Part shown: piece after piece, positions 1-9,371 of the stretch
How the letters are laid out: each line of letters opens with the position of its first letter
Position numbering within the stretch: position 1 is the first letter of the stretch
DNA from: Pseudomonas poae
GTDB taxonomy: Bacteria; Pseudomonadota; Gammaproteobacteria; Pseudomonadales; Pseudomonadaceae
NCBI GenBank assembly: GCA_028869255.1
Contig: CP110972.1
Coordinates: 3,105,001-3,169,000 of the forward strand
Direction of reading: 5' to 3'
Length of the DNA: 64,000 nt
Translations under genes and position numbers: made by a program
The notes under the pieces: generated by a model
The model's database searches: none
What the model was told of the DNA's origin: nothing
What the model saw: only the letters and a program-made list of their open reading frames with translations

Positions 1-390
1 CTCGGTCCAGCGTGCGCGCACCATGGCCGACATGTTGGGCATGCAACCGGCCAGGGCGGCGAACAGGAACAGCGTCCAGCTCGGTGCCTGCAAACGGGTG
101 CACAGCAACAGCATCAGCAACGCGCCACCGCCGATCAGCGCGGCGACCGGCAGCACCCTGCCCTGGCTGTAGCGGTCGACCAGACGTGAAACCTGCGGCG
201 CGCAAAACGCCGTGGCCAAGGCAAACACCGCCGCTACCGAACCGGCCAGGCCATAACCGCCGTGCACTTGCGACAGCATGGTGATCAAGCCGATACCGGT
301 CATCGACACCGGCATGCGCGCCAGCATGCCCGCCAGTACAAAAGCCCGGGCGCCGGGAACCTGGAACAACTCGGCGTAGGGGTTTGCCAT
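1..390 (-). CDS. MFS transporter, N-terminal part (runs off the window)
   Basis: The reverse strand is open from an ATG at 390 to the window edge, 130 codons, beginning MANPYAELFQVPGARAFVLA. It shows three to four hydrophobic segments and an inter-helix loop around residues 66-74 (QVSRLVDRY) of the kind seen between TM2 and TM3 of major facilitator superfamily carriers. Only the first third of a normal ~400-residue carrier is present, so substrate cannot be inferred. The downstream neighbour is a MATE exporter, so drug or metabolite efflux is possible but unsupported by any residue seen here. Confidence 0.75.
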   Translation of the reverse strand, partial: MANPYAELFQVPGARAFVLAGMLARMPVSMTGIGLITMLSQVHGGYGLAGSVAAVFALATAFCAPQVSRLVDRYSQGRVLPVAALIGGGALLMLLLCTRLQAPSWTLFLFAALAGCMPNMSAMVRARWTE

Positions 391-430
391 CACTTAAAAG
401 CCTTCTGTCCTGAAGTTGCGCATCCTTTTA

Positions 431-1785
431 TCACACCAGGCGCTTGATCTGTTTATGCCGCCACACCAACCGGTAGTACGCGGTCTGCAACCCCAGCATC
501 GCCAGGTAGGTCACCGGAAACGCCATCCACACCCCTTCCAGGCCAAAGTGCGCGTTGAGCAGGTACGCCATCGGCAACTCCACGCACAGCACGCAGAAGA
601 TCGAGATCGCCACCGGCATCAGCACCACCCCGCTGGCGCGCATGATTCCGCCGATCACGGCCTGGAACCCGAACACCAGGATGCTCCACAACATGATGTG
701 CAGCAGGTGTTCGGCATTCACCCGCGCAGCGTCATCGGTGATAAACAAACCGAGCAACCAGTGGGACAGCGCGTAGCCCAGCACGATCAAGCCACCGGTC
801 AGGCAGGTGTTGATCAACAACCCGGTGCGCAGGATCGGCCCGATCCGTTCAAGCCGTCCGGCGCCAATCGCCTGGGCCCCCAGGATCGAAGCGGTGATGG
901 CAATCGACAGCGCAGGGAACTGCACGTAGTTAACGATCTGCGTCACCGCGCCATAGGCCGCCGTGGCCTGTGAACCGTGGCTGTTGACCAGGGCCAGAAT
1001 CACCAGTTCCGACAGCGACAGCACCACCATCTGCAAACCGGTAGGCAAGCCGATGCGTAGGACTTTGCCCAAAATTACGCGGTCCAGGCGCAAGGCCGCG
1101 AGCAGTTCACGGTCCGGCGCCATCACGTGGTTTTTGTGGCGCAGGCGCAGGATCAGAAACAGCATCGCCGCCGCGTTACCCACCAGGCCCGCGTACACCG
1201 CGCTCTGAATACCCATCGGCGGCAGGCCGATCCAGCCGCGGATCAACGCCGGGGTCAGCAACAGCCCCACCAGGGTCGAGACCATCAACGCCAGCAATGG
1301 CGAAAGGGTGTCACTGACCCCGCGCAGTAACTGGGTGTAGAGGATAAACACCAGCAGCAACGGCATGATCAGCATCATCATCTGGGCATAGCCCACCGCA
1401 TCGTCGAGCACATCCAGCGGTGTGCCCAGTGCCTGCAGCGCCGGGCGCGCAAACAGGCTGCCGAGCACCGCCGCGGTCAGGCCCACCAATGCGCCCAGGG
1501 TCAGGGTCGCGCCGGTGATCGCCTTGACCATGCCGGTTTCCTGCGCCCCCAGGCCTGGCCGATCAACACCGAAGCGCCCGCCCCCAGGCCGATCACCAGG
1601 GCAATAAAGAAGAACACGATGGGGAACATCCCCGACACCGCCGCCAGTGCCTGGGTGCCGAGCATTTGCCCGACATAAATGCCATTGAGCGTGCCGGAAA
1701 AACTCTGCAGGAAATTGGACAGCACCATCGGCGCCAGAAAGATCAGGTAGACCTGCCACAGCGGGCGTTGCAAAGAGCTTTGCAT
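431..1785 (-). pseudogene. MATE-family multidrug/sodium antiporter, frameshifted
   Basis: The first reading frame starts MQSSLQRPLWQVYLIFLAP at 1785 and gives typical MATE helices 1-2 up to VLIGQAWG. The rest (VKAITGATLTLGALVGLTAA to RLVWRHKQIKRLV, stop at 431) is in another frame. The break is at a run of five C on the plus strand (1546-1550). Adding one base gives a seamless W-G-A-Q-E-T-G junction and an intact protein of about 450 residues, the normal size for the family. MATE proteins export cationic drugs or metabolites in exchange for Na+ or H+ across the inner membrane. A homopolymer sequencing error and a true pseudogene are equally possible. Confidence 0.8.
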
Positions 1786-1858
1786 GAAAAACGTGGCCTC
1801 GGATAACTAAAGCGTCCGAGGGTTATACCGTAATTGGATCCGATCTTCCTGTGCTTTA

Positions 1859-2815
1859 TCAGGGCATCGGCTCGACCACCAGGCTGGCATTGCGCACCGT
1901 CGCGTTCAGGCGTTGGGCATGCCCTTGCAACACACATTCGGCAATCGCCGGCTCCAGTTCCACCCGCAAACGCCGGCCCAACGCCCGCGCACCAAATCGA
2001 GGATCGTGCTGGCGGCACAACCACTTTCGCGCCGAAGCATCCAGCGTCAACGAACGCTGGTGCAGCGCCAGGCGTTGATTGAGCTTGCCCAACTCAACCT
2101 CCAGCAACGCGTCCAGCCACTGCACATCGATGGCTTCGAACATCAGCACACGGTCGATGCGGTTAAGAAACTCCGGCTCGAAATGCCCGTGCAGCGCCTC
2201 TTCCAACACCGCCGCCTCGCCGCGAACAAATACCCGCAGCAGCCGGCGCCAGCCACGGGCAAAGCGCTGGCGATGCCGACGCGCCTGTTGCGCGCCGACA
2301 TTGCTGGTCATGAAGATCAAGCTGTTGCGAAAGTCCAGGGTGCGCGTGCCACCAGCCAGGGTCAGTTGGCCGTTTTCCAGGATCCCGAGCAGGCTGCGCA
2401 CTACTTCCTGGCTGGCTTTTTCCAGCTCATCGAACAACACGATCCCGGGTCGGCTGTAGGTGCCCTGGATCAACTCGCTGTTGAACAGGCTGATGCCCTC
2501 CTTGCTGCCCACATAGCCCGGCGGCGCGCCGGTGAGCGCGGCCGCGTAATGTTCCTGGACCAGGGTCTGCATGTCGATGCGGCAAAAGCCGTCGGCGCGA
2601 CCGTGCAGCGCCTGGGCCAGCAGGCGCACGATTTCGGTTTTGCCCACCCCGGTCGGCCCCATGAACAGGTTGACGCTCAAGGGCCGGTCGCGCTCGCCGA
2701 TATCGGCCTTGACCACCTTGAGCAAACCTTCCACCTGGGCCAGCGCCGCATCCTGGCCCACGATGCGGCTGCGCAGCAAGGCCATCACCTGGGCCGGTTC
2801 GAAGGTAAAACGCAT
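1859..2815 (-). CDS. amiB: Clp-like AAA+ ATPase of the amidase operon (AmiB-like)
   Basis: A 318-residue protein with one AAA+ module of the ClpA/ClpB C-terminal type: Walker A GPTGVGKT near residue 53, a pore-type GAPPGYVG segment near 96, Walker B VLFDELEKA near 126, sensor-1 region FMTSNVG, and a C-terminal small domain with FGARALGR carrying the sensor-2 arginine. It lacks the N-domain and second ATPase module of ClpB. It begins only a few bases after the amiE stop. In P. aeruginosa amiB, a Clp-like ATPase of unclear role, follows amiE, which supports the name. A role in assembly or remodelling of the amidase or transporter is inference. Confidence 0.75.
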   Translation of the reverse strand: MRFTFEPAQVMALLRSRIVGQDAALAQVEGLLKVVKADIGERDRPLSVNLFMGPTGVGKTEIVRLLAQALHGRADGFCRIDMQTLVQEHYAAALTGAPPGYVGSKEGISLFNSELIQGTYSRPGIVLFDELEKASQEVVRSLLGILENGQLTLAGGTRTLDFRNSLIFMTSNVGAQQARRHRQRFARGWRRLLRVFVRGEAAVLEEALHGHFEPEFLNRIDRVLMFEAIDVQWLDALLEVELGKLNQRLALHQRSLTLDASARKWLCRQHDPRFGARALGRRLRVELEPAIAECVLQGHAQRLNATVRNASLVVEPMP

Positions 2816-2818
2816 GCC

Positions 2819-3862
2819 CTACCCCGCGGTTTTCTCTTGGCCACCATGCGGCAGTTGCCCCACCGGGCACTCGGCGACGCCCACCGTGCTGCGGGTTATT
2901 TTTTCGACATTCTCCTGGGCTTTTTGCGCGTCCAGCACCCAGGTGCGGTAGAACTCGAAGGGGCAATCGGCCACGCCCTTGTCGCCATCGCCCGAGGCGT
3001 GCATGCCGGTGTAACCCCGGTGCAGCAGCTTGAACAGATGGTTCTGCGACTGGTCATTGGCCCGCGCATCGCGAATCTGCGACACCGAGAGCTGCGCGTA
3101 CTGGATACCCATTTCCTCCTCGCCACACTCCCCCAGCGTGCGCCCGTCAAAACCGATGATCGCCGAGTGGCCGAAGTACGAATACACCCCGTCGAAGCCC
3201 GCCGCGTTGGCCACCGCCACATAGCAGTTATTGGCCCAGGCCATGCTCTTGGACATCTGCACCTGCTGCTCCTTGGCCGGGTACATATAGCCCTGGCAGC
3301 GCACGATCAACTCCGCGCCTTTCATCGCACAGTCGCGCCAGATCTCCGGGTAATTGCCGTCGTCGCAGATGATCAGGCTGATCTTCATGCCCTTGGGCCC
3401 CTCGCACACATAGGTGCGATCCCCCGGATACCAGCCCTCGATGGGGCACCACGGGATGCACTTGCGATAACGCTGCACGATTTCGCCGAGGTTATTGATC
3501 AGCACCAGGGTGTTGTAGGGCGCCTTGCGCGGATGCTCCTCGTGGCGCTCGCCGGTCAGGGAAAACACGCCCCAGGTATTCGCCTGGCGGCAGGCGGCGG
3601 AGAAAATCGCGGTCTCCTCGCCGGGGATGCTCGCAGCGGTCGCCATCATTTCAGCATGGTCGTACATGATGCCCATGGTGCTGTATTCCGGGAACACCAC
3701 CAGGTCCATGCCGGGCAGGCCCTGCTTCATGCCGAGGATAATCTCGGCGATCTTCTGCGCGTTGTCGATGACCTCGGCCTTGCTGTGCAGGCGCGGCATC
3801 TTGTAGTTCACCACCGCTACACCGACGGTGTCCGGGCTGCTGGAAATGTCGCCATGACGCAT
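2819..3862 (-). CDS. amiE: aliphatic amidase AmiE
   Basis: Hydrolyses short aliphatic amides (acetamide, propionamide) to the acid and ammonia in the cytoplasm (EC 3.5.1.4). The 347-residue sequence starts MRHGDISSS as in known Pseudomonas AmiE and has the nitrilase-superfamily triad at the expected places: Glu59 (FPEYS), Lys134 (RYRKCIPW) and Cys166 ([11 protein letters not shown]). The length matches the ~346-residue homohexameric enzyme. It sits between an FmdB-like gene and the AAA+ gene. The genes amiC, amiR and amiS of P. aeruginosa are absent here, so control probably differs and may come from the adjacent two-component pair. Confidence 0.95.
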   Translation of the reverse strand: MRHGDISSSPDTVGVAVVNYKMPRLHSKAEVIDNAQKIAEIILGMKQGLPGMDLVVFPEYSTMGIMYDHAEMMATAASIPGEETAIFSAACRQANTWGVFSLTGERHEEHPRKAPYNTLVLINNLGEIVQRYRKCIPWCPIEGWYPGDRTYVCEGPKGMKISLIICDDGNYPEIWRDCAMKGAELIVRCQGYMYPAKEQQVQMSKSMAWANNCYVAVANAAGFDGVYSYFGHSAIIGFDGRTLGECGEEEMGIQYAQLSVSQIRDARANDQSQNHLFKLLHRGYTGMHASGDGDKGVADCPFEFYRTWVLDAQKAQENVEKITRSTVGVAECPVGQLPHGGQEKTAG

Positions 3863-3877
3863 AACAACGCTCCTGAT

Positions 3878-4225
3878 CTAGTGGCTGATCATCCACGGCC
3901 GTGGGCCGGTTTTGGTCTTCAGGCCCAGCGGGTTGGCCTTGCTCGGCTCGACCTGCTTGCGGGTGCCGCAGCAACTGCAACCGGCTGGGTGTAGACGGCT
4001 TTGCTGGTACTCGCCGACGGTTTGCGGCGCGTGGGCACTGCGCTCGTTACCGGCGATGGCCTTGCGCTGGTTGGCCGACAGCGTTTGCAGCGCCGGGGCC
4101 GACACCATGAGCTGCCCGCCCGGCCCGGCACAGTACGGACACTGGCTGGGCTCGTTGCGCTGGGCGATCGGCCGCAACATCGTGAAGGTGCCGCAGGTGT
4201 CGCAGGCGTATTCGTAGGTCGGCAT
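3878..4225 (-). CDS. fmdB: FmdB-like zinc-ribbon protein
   Basis: A 115-residue protein starting MPTYEYACDTCG, the signature of the FmdB zinc-ribbon family. Two CxxC pairs (CDTC at 8-11, CPYC near 29-32) form the ribbon. A third cysteine cluster CSCCG in the C-terminal half is an extra possible metal site. FmdB was described beside formamidase in Methylophilus methylotrophus and proposed as a regulator of the amide genes; molecular function is not settled. The ATG at 4225 lies just after the fmdA stop, showing tight co-transcription. It is followed within 16 bases by amiE. Confidence 0.85.
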   Translation of the reverse strand: MPTYEYACDTCGTFTMLRPIAQRNEPSQCPYCAGPGGQLMVSAPALQTLSANQRKAIAGNERSAHAPQTVGEYQQSRLHPAGCSCCGTRKQVEPSKANPLGLKTKTGPRPWMISH

Positions 4226-4227
4226 GG

Positions 4228-5457
4228 CTACAGGTCCGGGGCGATGGGCAGGTCGATGCTGCCGTCCAGGAACCTGGTCGGGCCGTTGGCATTGGGGTTG
4301 ATATCGAACTCGAAGATTTCCGTAGGCAGCCACAAGGTCGCGCAGGCATTCGGAATATCCACCACGCCGCTGATATGCCCCTGCACCGGCGCCGAGCCGA
4401 GCAACGCGTAACCCTGGGCCGGCGAGTAGCCGAACTTGGTCAGGTAGTTGATCGCATTCAGGCACGCCTGGCGGTAGGCGACGTTGACGTCCAGGTAGTG
4501 CTGCTGGCCCTGTTCGTCCACCGAGATACCTTCGAAGATCAGGTAGTTCTTGTAGTTGGGCGTGATCGGGCTCGGTTTGAACACCGGGTTCTTGATCCCG
4601 TACTTGGCCATGCCGCCCTTGATCAGCTCGACTTTCATGTGCACCCAGCCGGCCATTTCGATGGCGCCGCAAAAGGTGATTTCGCCGTCGCCCTGGCTGA
4701 AGTGCAAGTCCCCCACCGACAGCCCTGCGCCGTTGACGTAGACCGGAAAGAAGATCTTGGAGCCACGGGACAAATCCTTGATGTCGCAGTTACCGCCATG
4801 TTCACGCGGCGGCACGGTGCGTGCGCCGGTGGCGGCCGCATCATCGCGGGCCTGGCCCTTGAGCTTGCCCATATGCGCAGTGGCGGCCAGTGGCGCATTG
4901 GCCAGTGGCGGTACACGGGTGGGGTTGGTGTCGATCAGTTCCTGCTCGCGGCGGTTCCAGTCGGCGAGCATCACCGGGTCCGGCAGGCAGCCGATCAGGC
5001 CGGGGTGAATCAGGCCGGCGAAGTTCACGCCCGGGATATGCCGCGAGCTGGTGAACATGCCCTTGAAATCCCAAATGGCTTTTTGCGCGCTGGGGAAGTG
5101 ATCGGTCAGGAACCCACCGCCGTTCTGCCGCGAGAAGAACCCGTTGAAGCCCCACTGAGAGTCGGCCTTGGCGCCGATATCGAGCAAGTCCACCACCAGC
5201 AGGTCACCCGGCTCGGCGCCGTGCACCCCCACCGGGCCCGACAAGTAGTGCACGGTGGACAGGTCCACATCCCGCACATCGCTGGCGTCGTCATTGTTCT
5301 TGATCGCGCCGGCGGTCCAGTCGTAGGTCTCCAGGATGAAGTCATCCCCGGGTTTTACCCAGCAGGCCATCGGGATATCCGGGTGCCAGCGGTTATGGAT
5401 CTGCTCGTTCTCGGAGACGGGCTGGTTGAGGTCGACTTTGATCAGCGTTTCGGTCAT
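4228..5457 (-). CDS. fmdA: formamidase FmdA
   Basis: Converts formamide to formate and ammonia (EC 3.5.1.49) in the cytoplasm. The 409-residue product belongs to the acetamidase/formamidase family and aligns over its whole length with FmdA: N-terminal MTETLIKVDLNQP, the family segments GVHGAEPGDLLVVDLLDIG near 80, HPGLIGCLPDP near 150 and GDGEITFCGAIEMAG near 260. A good ribosome site (AGGAGC) precedes the ATG at 5457. It follows a REPIN that separates it from urtE and has its own upstream palindrome at 5525-5542, so it probably has its own promoter besides read-through from urtABCDE. Confidence 0.93.
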   Translation of the reverse strand: MTETLIKVDLNQPVSENEQIHNRWHPDIPMACWVKPGDDFILETYDWTAGAIKNNDDASDVRDVDLSTVHYLSGPVGVHGAEPGDLLVVDLLDIGAKADSQWGFNGFFSRQNGGGFLTDHFPSAQKAIWDFKGMFTSSRHIPGVNFAGLIHPGLIGCLPDPVMLADWNRREQELIDTNPTRVPPLANAPLAATAHMGKLKGQARDDAAATGARTVPPREHGGNCDIKDLSRGSKIFFPVYVNGAGLSVGDLHFSQGDGEITFCGAIEMAGWVHMKVELIKGGMAKYGIKNPVFKPSPITPNYKNYLIFEGISVDEQGQQHYLDVNVAYRQACLNAINYLTKFGYSPAQGYALLGSAPVQGHISGVVDIPNACATLWLPTEIFEFDINPNANGPTRFLDGSIDLPIAPDL

Positions 5458-5524
5458 GGGCTAGCTCCTGGACGGATGACGGGGTGCGTGCGATCCAGTC
5501 TCGTGGAGCCAGCTAAAACGGGGA

Positions 5525-5542
5525 ATACGTTGGATGACGTAT
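5525..5542. promoter_or_regulatory. palindromic operator candidate upstream of fmdA
   Basis: A perfect inverted repeat ATACGT-TGGATG-ACGTAT, whose right arm contains TGACGTA. Its near edge is 68 bp upstream of the fmdA ATG. The same half-site occurs 67 bp upstream of urtA (10647-10675). It is proposed as the site of the LuxR-type response regulator encoded at 14241-14906; this assignment is inference. Confidence 0.55.
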
Positions 5543-5571
5543 AAAGAAATGAGGTTGGAACGCGATAAAAA

Positions 5572-5659
5572 TGTGGGAGCGGGCTTGCTCGCGAAAGCGT
5601 CGTGTCAGTCGATAAATGCTTGACTGATAAACCCTTTCGCGAGCAAGCCCGCTCCCACA
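5572..5659. repeat. REPIN (paired REP sequences)
   Basis: Two inverted REP units, TGTGGGAGCGGGCTTGCTCG and its mirror, bracket about 40 bp. It fills the gap between fmdA and urtE and can form a long hairpin in the operon transcript. Confidence 0.9.
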
Positions 5660-5674
5660 GTTGAGCTGTGTTGG

Positions 5675-6364
5675 TTAGACGGACAGGTATCGGCTGATCG
5701 TCGCCTCATCCACCCGATCCCGGGTCTCTTCAATCACGAAGCGGCCCTTCTCGATCACCAGGAAGCGGTCGGCGATTTCCAGGGTGAACGACAGCACCTG
5801 CTCGGACACCACGATAGTCAAATCGCGCAGGTTGCGGATCTCTTTGAGGGTGCGTGCAATGTCCTTGATGATCGACGGTTGGATGCCCTCCGTCGGCTCG
5901 TCGAGCAACAGCACCTTGGGGTTGGTCGCCAGCGCCCGGGCAATCGCCAACTGCTGTTGCTGCCCGCCGGACAGGTTGCCACCCTTGCGCGACTGCATGT
6001 CATAGAGCACCGGAAACAGCGCATACAAATCTTCCGGCACCTTGCCCCGCGCCGACGCGGGCAGGCCGGTCTGGATGTTTTCCAGCACCGTCATGCTCGG
6101 GAAAATCATCCGGCCCTGGGGCACATAGGCGATCCCGCGCGCCACCCGCTCATGGGTTTCCAACGCTGATACATCCTGCCCATCCACGCTGACCTGGCCC
6201 TTCCACTGCGGCAAGATGCCCATCAGGCTCTTGAACAATGTGGTCTTGCCCATGCCATTGCGGCCCATCACGGCGACGATCTCACGCTTGGCCACATTCA
6301 GGTCCAGGTCGTGGAGGATCTGGCTCTGCCCGTAGCCGCAGGACAACTGGTCGATCTTGAACAT
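5675..6364 (-). CDS. urtE: ABC transporter ATP-binding protein UrtE
   Basis: One of two ATPases of a branched-chain-amino-acid/urea-type importer. The 229-residue protein starts MFKIDQLSCGYGQSQILHDL, has Walker A MGRNGMGKTT near 35, Q-loop PQGRMIF, signature LSGGQQQQLAIARAL and Walker B LLLDEPTEGIQPSI. The wording EGIQPSIIKDI is characteristic of UrtE. An in-frame extension upstream overlaps urtD and is not used, because the ATG at 6364 fits the family start. It acts at the inner face of the membrane with UrtB, UrtC and UrtD. Confidence 0.92.
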   Translation of the reverse strand: MFKIDQLSCGYGQSQILHDLDLNVAKREIVAVMGRNGMGKTTLFKSLMGILPQWKGQVSVDGQDVSALETHERVARGIAYVPQGRMIFPSMTVLENIQTGLPASARGKVPEDLYALFPVLYDMQSRKGGNLSGGQQQQLAIARALATNPKVLLLDEPTEGIQPSIIKDIARTLKEIRNLRDLTIVVSEQVLSFTLEIADRFLVIEKGRFVIEETRDRVDEATISRYLSV

Positions 6365-6374
6365 GCGCGGCTCC

Positions 6375-7133
6375 TCAGTGGCCCAAATACACTTCGATGA
6401 CTTTCGGGTTGCTCTGCACCGACTCCATACTGCCCTCGGCCAGCACCTTGCCCTGGTGCAGCACGGTGACCTTGTGCGCGATGCTTTTGACGAACTCCAT
6501 ATCATGCTCGATCACCAGCACCGAACGGCCCTGGCTGATGCGGTTGAGCAGCTCGGCGGTTTGCGCACGCTCGTTGACGCTCATGCCCGCCACCGGTTCG
6601 TCGAGCATCAGCAACTCGGGGTCCTGCATCAGCAGCATGCCGATTTCCAGCCATTGTTTTTGCCCGTGGGACAGCAAGTCAGCCTGTTGTTGCAGCAAGT
6701 CGCCGAGGAAGATCTCCCGGGCCACTTCTTCCACCCGGGCGATCACCTGGGCGTTGCGTTTGAAGAACAGCGCACCCCACACCTTGCGCCCGGCCGGGTA
6801 GGACATCTCAAGGTTTTCGAACACCGTAAGGTTTTCGTAGATCGAGGGGTTCTGGAACTTGCGCCCCACACCGGCACGCACGATGTTGTACTCGCGCATC
6901 TTGGTCAGTTCCTTGCCATCGAACTGGATGCTGCCGCTGGTGGCGCGGGTCTTGCCGCAGATCAAGTCAAGCACCGTGGTCTTGCCGGCACCGTTGGGGC
7001 CGATCACCACGCGCACTTCGTTACGGTCGATATACAGATTGAGGTTGTCGACCGCCTTGAAGCCGTCGAACGATACGGTGAGGCCCTCGATGGCCAGCAC
7101 CGGCTTGTTCATTTCAAAGCCGACAGCGGTCAT
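6375..7133 (-). CDS. urtD: ABC transporter ATP-binding protein UrtD
   Basis: Second ATPase of the importer, 252 residues. Walker A IGPNGAGKTT lies near 45, the signature is the unusual LSHGQKQWLEIGMLL, and Walker B is LLMLDEPVAGMSVNE. LSHGQKQ in place of LSGGQ is a known UrtD trait. The start overlaps the urtC stop by about four bases, indicating translational coupling. In Pseudomonas this cassette imports urea; beside formamidase and amidase it may equally import short-chain amides. Confidence 0.92.
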   Translation of the reverse strand: MTAVGFEMNKPVLAIEGLTVSFDGFKAVDNLNLYIDRNEVRVVIGPNGAGKTTVLDLICGKTRATSGSIQFDGKELTKMREYNIVRAGVGRKFQNPSIYENLTVFENLEMSYPAGRKVWGALFFKRNAQVIARVEEVAREIFLGDLLQQQADLLSHGQKQWLEIGMLLMQDPELLMLDEPVAGMSVNERAQTAELLNRISQGRSVLVIEHDMEFVKSIAHKVTVLHQGKVLAEGSMESVQSNPKVIEVYLGH

Positions 7134-8281
7134 GGCTGAGTCTCCAGGATCTTGGTTTTCGCCTTGGCTTTCACCGGGGTTGCGGCTACGGGCTTACGCC
7201 GCAACAGTTTCGCCAGCGCCTGGCGCCCGTGGCTTTCCCACAAACCGGCGAGGCCGTTGGGGAAATACATCACCACCGCAATAAACAGCCCGCCCATCAG
7301 GTACAGCCACAACTCGGGGAAGGACTCGGAAAAGTAGGTCTTGCCGTAGTTCACCAACAGCGCGCCATACACCGCGCCGAGCAACGACATGCGCCCGCCC
7401 ACGGCGGCGAAGATCACCATTTCGATCGACGGCACGATGCCGACGAACGACGGCGACATAAAGCCCACCTGCAAGGCAAACATTGCCCCGCCAATCGCCG
7501 AAAATGCGGCGGCCACACAGAACACAAAAATCTTGAAACTGGCCACGTCGTAGCCGGAGAACCGCACGCGCTCTTCCTTGTCGCGCATGGCCATCAGCAA
7601 CCGGCCGAGCTTGGACGCGAGGATAAAGCGCCCGATAAAGATGCAGCCGAACAACAAGCCGGCGTTGATGAAGTACAGGAGCATCTTCGCGCTGTCGGTG
7701 CGCAGGTCCCAGCCGAGCAGGGTCTTAAGGTCGGTGATGCCGTTGACGCCACCGGTCAGGCCCTGCTGGCCGACGATCAGCACCGTAAGGATCAGCGCAA
7801 TCGCCTGGGTCACAATCGAGAAATACACATCGCCCACGCGCCGCTTGAACAGCGCCATGCCGATGATAAATGCCAGCAGCACCGGCACCGCAATCACTGC
7901 CACCAGGGTAAAGCTGAAACTGTGGAACGGCTGCCATAGCCAGGGCAGTTCAGTGATCTGGTTCCAGTCCATAAAGTCCGGGATGCCCGGTGTGGATTGG
8001 ATCTTGGTGCTTTGCGGGTCCGAGGCTTCCAGCTTGAGGAACATCGCCATGCAGTAACCGCCGACGCCGAAGAACACGCCCTGCCCCAGGCTAAGAATGC
8101 CGCCATAGCCCCAGCACAGCACCAGCCCCACGGCCACGAACGCATAGGTCAGGTACTTGCCGACCATGTTCAAGCGGAACGCGTCCAGGGTCAGGGGGAA
8201 CACCACAAGGATCAACAGCGCCAGCAGCACGATGCCGATCAGGTTTTGCTGGCCGCCCAGCAGCTTGTCTAAAGCCTTCAT
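7130..8281 (-). CDS. urtC: ABC transporter permease UrtC
   Basis: A 383-residue inner-membrane permease of the LivM type with about ten hydrophobic segments. The GYDVASFKIFVFCVAAAFSA region is the cytoplasmic coupling loop and following helix of this family. The hydrophilic lysine-rich C-terminus (KPVAATPVKAKAKTKI) is cytoplasmic. It overlaps urtD by four bases and lies ten bases after urtB. It forms the translocation channel with UrtB. Confidence 0.92.
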   Translation of the reverse strand: MKALDKLLGGQQNLIGIVLLALLILVVFPLTLDAFRLNMVGKYLTYAFVAVGLVLCWGYGGILSLGQGVFFGVGGYCMAMFLKLEASDPQSTKIQSTPGIPDFMDWNQITELPWLWQPFHSFSFTLVAVIAVPVLLAFIIGMALFKRRVGDVYFSIVTQAIALILTVLIVGQQGLTGGVNGITDLKTLLGWDLRTDSAKMLLYFINAGLLFGCIFIGRFILASKLGRLLMAMRDKEERVRFSGYDVASFKIFVFCVAAAFSAIGGAMFALQVGFMSPSFVGIVPSIEMVIFAAVGGRMSLLGAVYGALLVNYGKTYFSESFPELWLYLMGGLFIAVVMYFPNGLAGLWESHGRQALAKLLRRKPVAATPVKAKAKTKILETQP

Positions 8282-8291
8282 CTGCTCGCCT

Positions 8292-9209
8292 CTACTTGCG
8301 CACTTTGATGGAGAACAACCCTTGCGGGCGCAGCATCAGGATCAGAATCACCGAGGACAACGTGAGGACCTTGGCCATCGAGCCACTGAGGAAAAACTCC
8401 GACAGCGATTGCGTCTGGGCAATCACGAACGCCGAAGCGATGGTGCCGAACAGGCTTTGCGCGCCACCAAAGACCACCACCAGGAAGGTGTCGACAATGT
8501 ACTGCGAGCCCGCCGTCGGCCCGGTAGAGCCAATGGTGGTGAACGCAGCGCCGGCCACCCCGGCCACGCCGCAACCGAGGGCAAAGGTCATGCGGTCGAC
8601 CTTGCGCGTGTTGATGCCCACCGCCCGGCTCATCAGGCGGTTCTGCACCGTGGCCCGTACCTGCAGGCCCCAGCGCGAGCGGTAGAGCATCAGGAAGATC
8701 GCAGCAGTGAGCAGCAAAGTCAGCGCCATCATCAACAGGCCGTTACGCGGGATCTCGATGGCGTCGGTGAAGTTCACCGAGCCCATCAGCCAGGCCGGTG
8801 GCTCGGCGCTGACTTCACGGGCGCCGAACACCGAGCGGAAGGTTTGCTGCATCACCAGGGACAGGCCCCAGGTGGCAAGCAAGGTGTCCAGGGGCCGTTT
8901 GTACAAACGGCTGATCATCGCCCACTCCACCAGCCAGCCGATGGCCCCGGCAACCAGGAATGACAGGGCAATGGCGAAGAAAAAGTAATAGGGCTGGAAG
9001 CTCGGCGCAAAGTGCGCGGTGAGGCTGGAACACACATAGGTGGTGTAGGCGCCGATGGTCAGGAACTCACCGTGGGCCATGTTGATTACGCCCATCTGGC
9101 CGAAGATGATCGCCAGCCCCAATGCCATCAGCAACAGCACGCAGAACACGGACAAGCCGTTGAACCCCTGCATCGCCGCGATGGCTCCAAATTCCGATAG
9201 CCATTCCAT
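8292..9209 (-). CDS. urtB: ABC transporter permease UrtB
   Basis: A 305-residue LivH-type permease beginning MEWLSEFGAIAAMQGFNGLS, with the family motifs GLAIIFGQMGVINMAHGEF near 30 and GVAGVAGAAFTTIGS near 200. Many urea-cluster UrtB proteins carry an extra N-terminal periplasmic domain of about 200 residues. That domain is absent, and the short form is what is seen in amide-linked transporters. It pairs with UrtC. Confidence 0.92.
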   Translation of the reverse strand: MEWLSEFGAIAAMQGFNGLSVFCVLLLMALGLAIIFGQMGVINMAHGEFLTIGAYTTYVCSSLTAHFAPSFQPYYFFFAIALSFLVAGAIGWLVEWAMISRLYKRPLDTLLATWGLSLVMQQTFRSVFGAREVSAEPPAWLMGSVNFTDAIEIPRNGLLMMALTLLLTAAIFLMLYRSRWGLQVRATVQNRLMSRAVGINTRKVDRMTFALGCGVAGVAGAAFTTIGSTGPTAGSQYIVDTFLVVVFGGAQSLFGTIASAFVIAQTQSLSEFFLSGSMAKVLTLSSVILILMLRPQGLFSIKVRK

Positions 9210-9259
9210 GATGATGGTCTCCTGAGCGGGAGGTTGAAATGCGGTTGGCTTTTGCCTTT

Positions 9260-9347
9260 TGTGGGAGCTGGCTTGCCTGCGATGGCATCACCTCGGTGTA
9301 ACTGAAACACCGAGTCGCCTGCATCGCGGGCAAGCCCGGCTCCCACA
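9260..9347. repeat. REPIN between urtB and urtA
   Basis: Inverted REP units (GTGGGAGCTGGCTTGCCTGC and a slightly diverged mirror) about 45 bp apart. Its position between the binding-protein gene and the permease genes is typical of a structure that lets urtA mRNA accumulate above the rest of the operon; that role is inference. Confidence 0.88.
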
Positions 9348-9371
9348 GAAGCCGGGTTCAAACATCCAGGG

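Noticed and set aside
1913..3994. A 693-codon plus-strand open frame opposite the AAA+ and amidase genes
   Set aside because: Antisense to two well-matched genes; its translation is rich in His, Arg and Gln, as expected for the complement of GC-rich coding DNA, and shows no domain.
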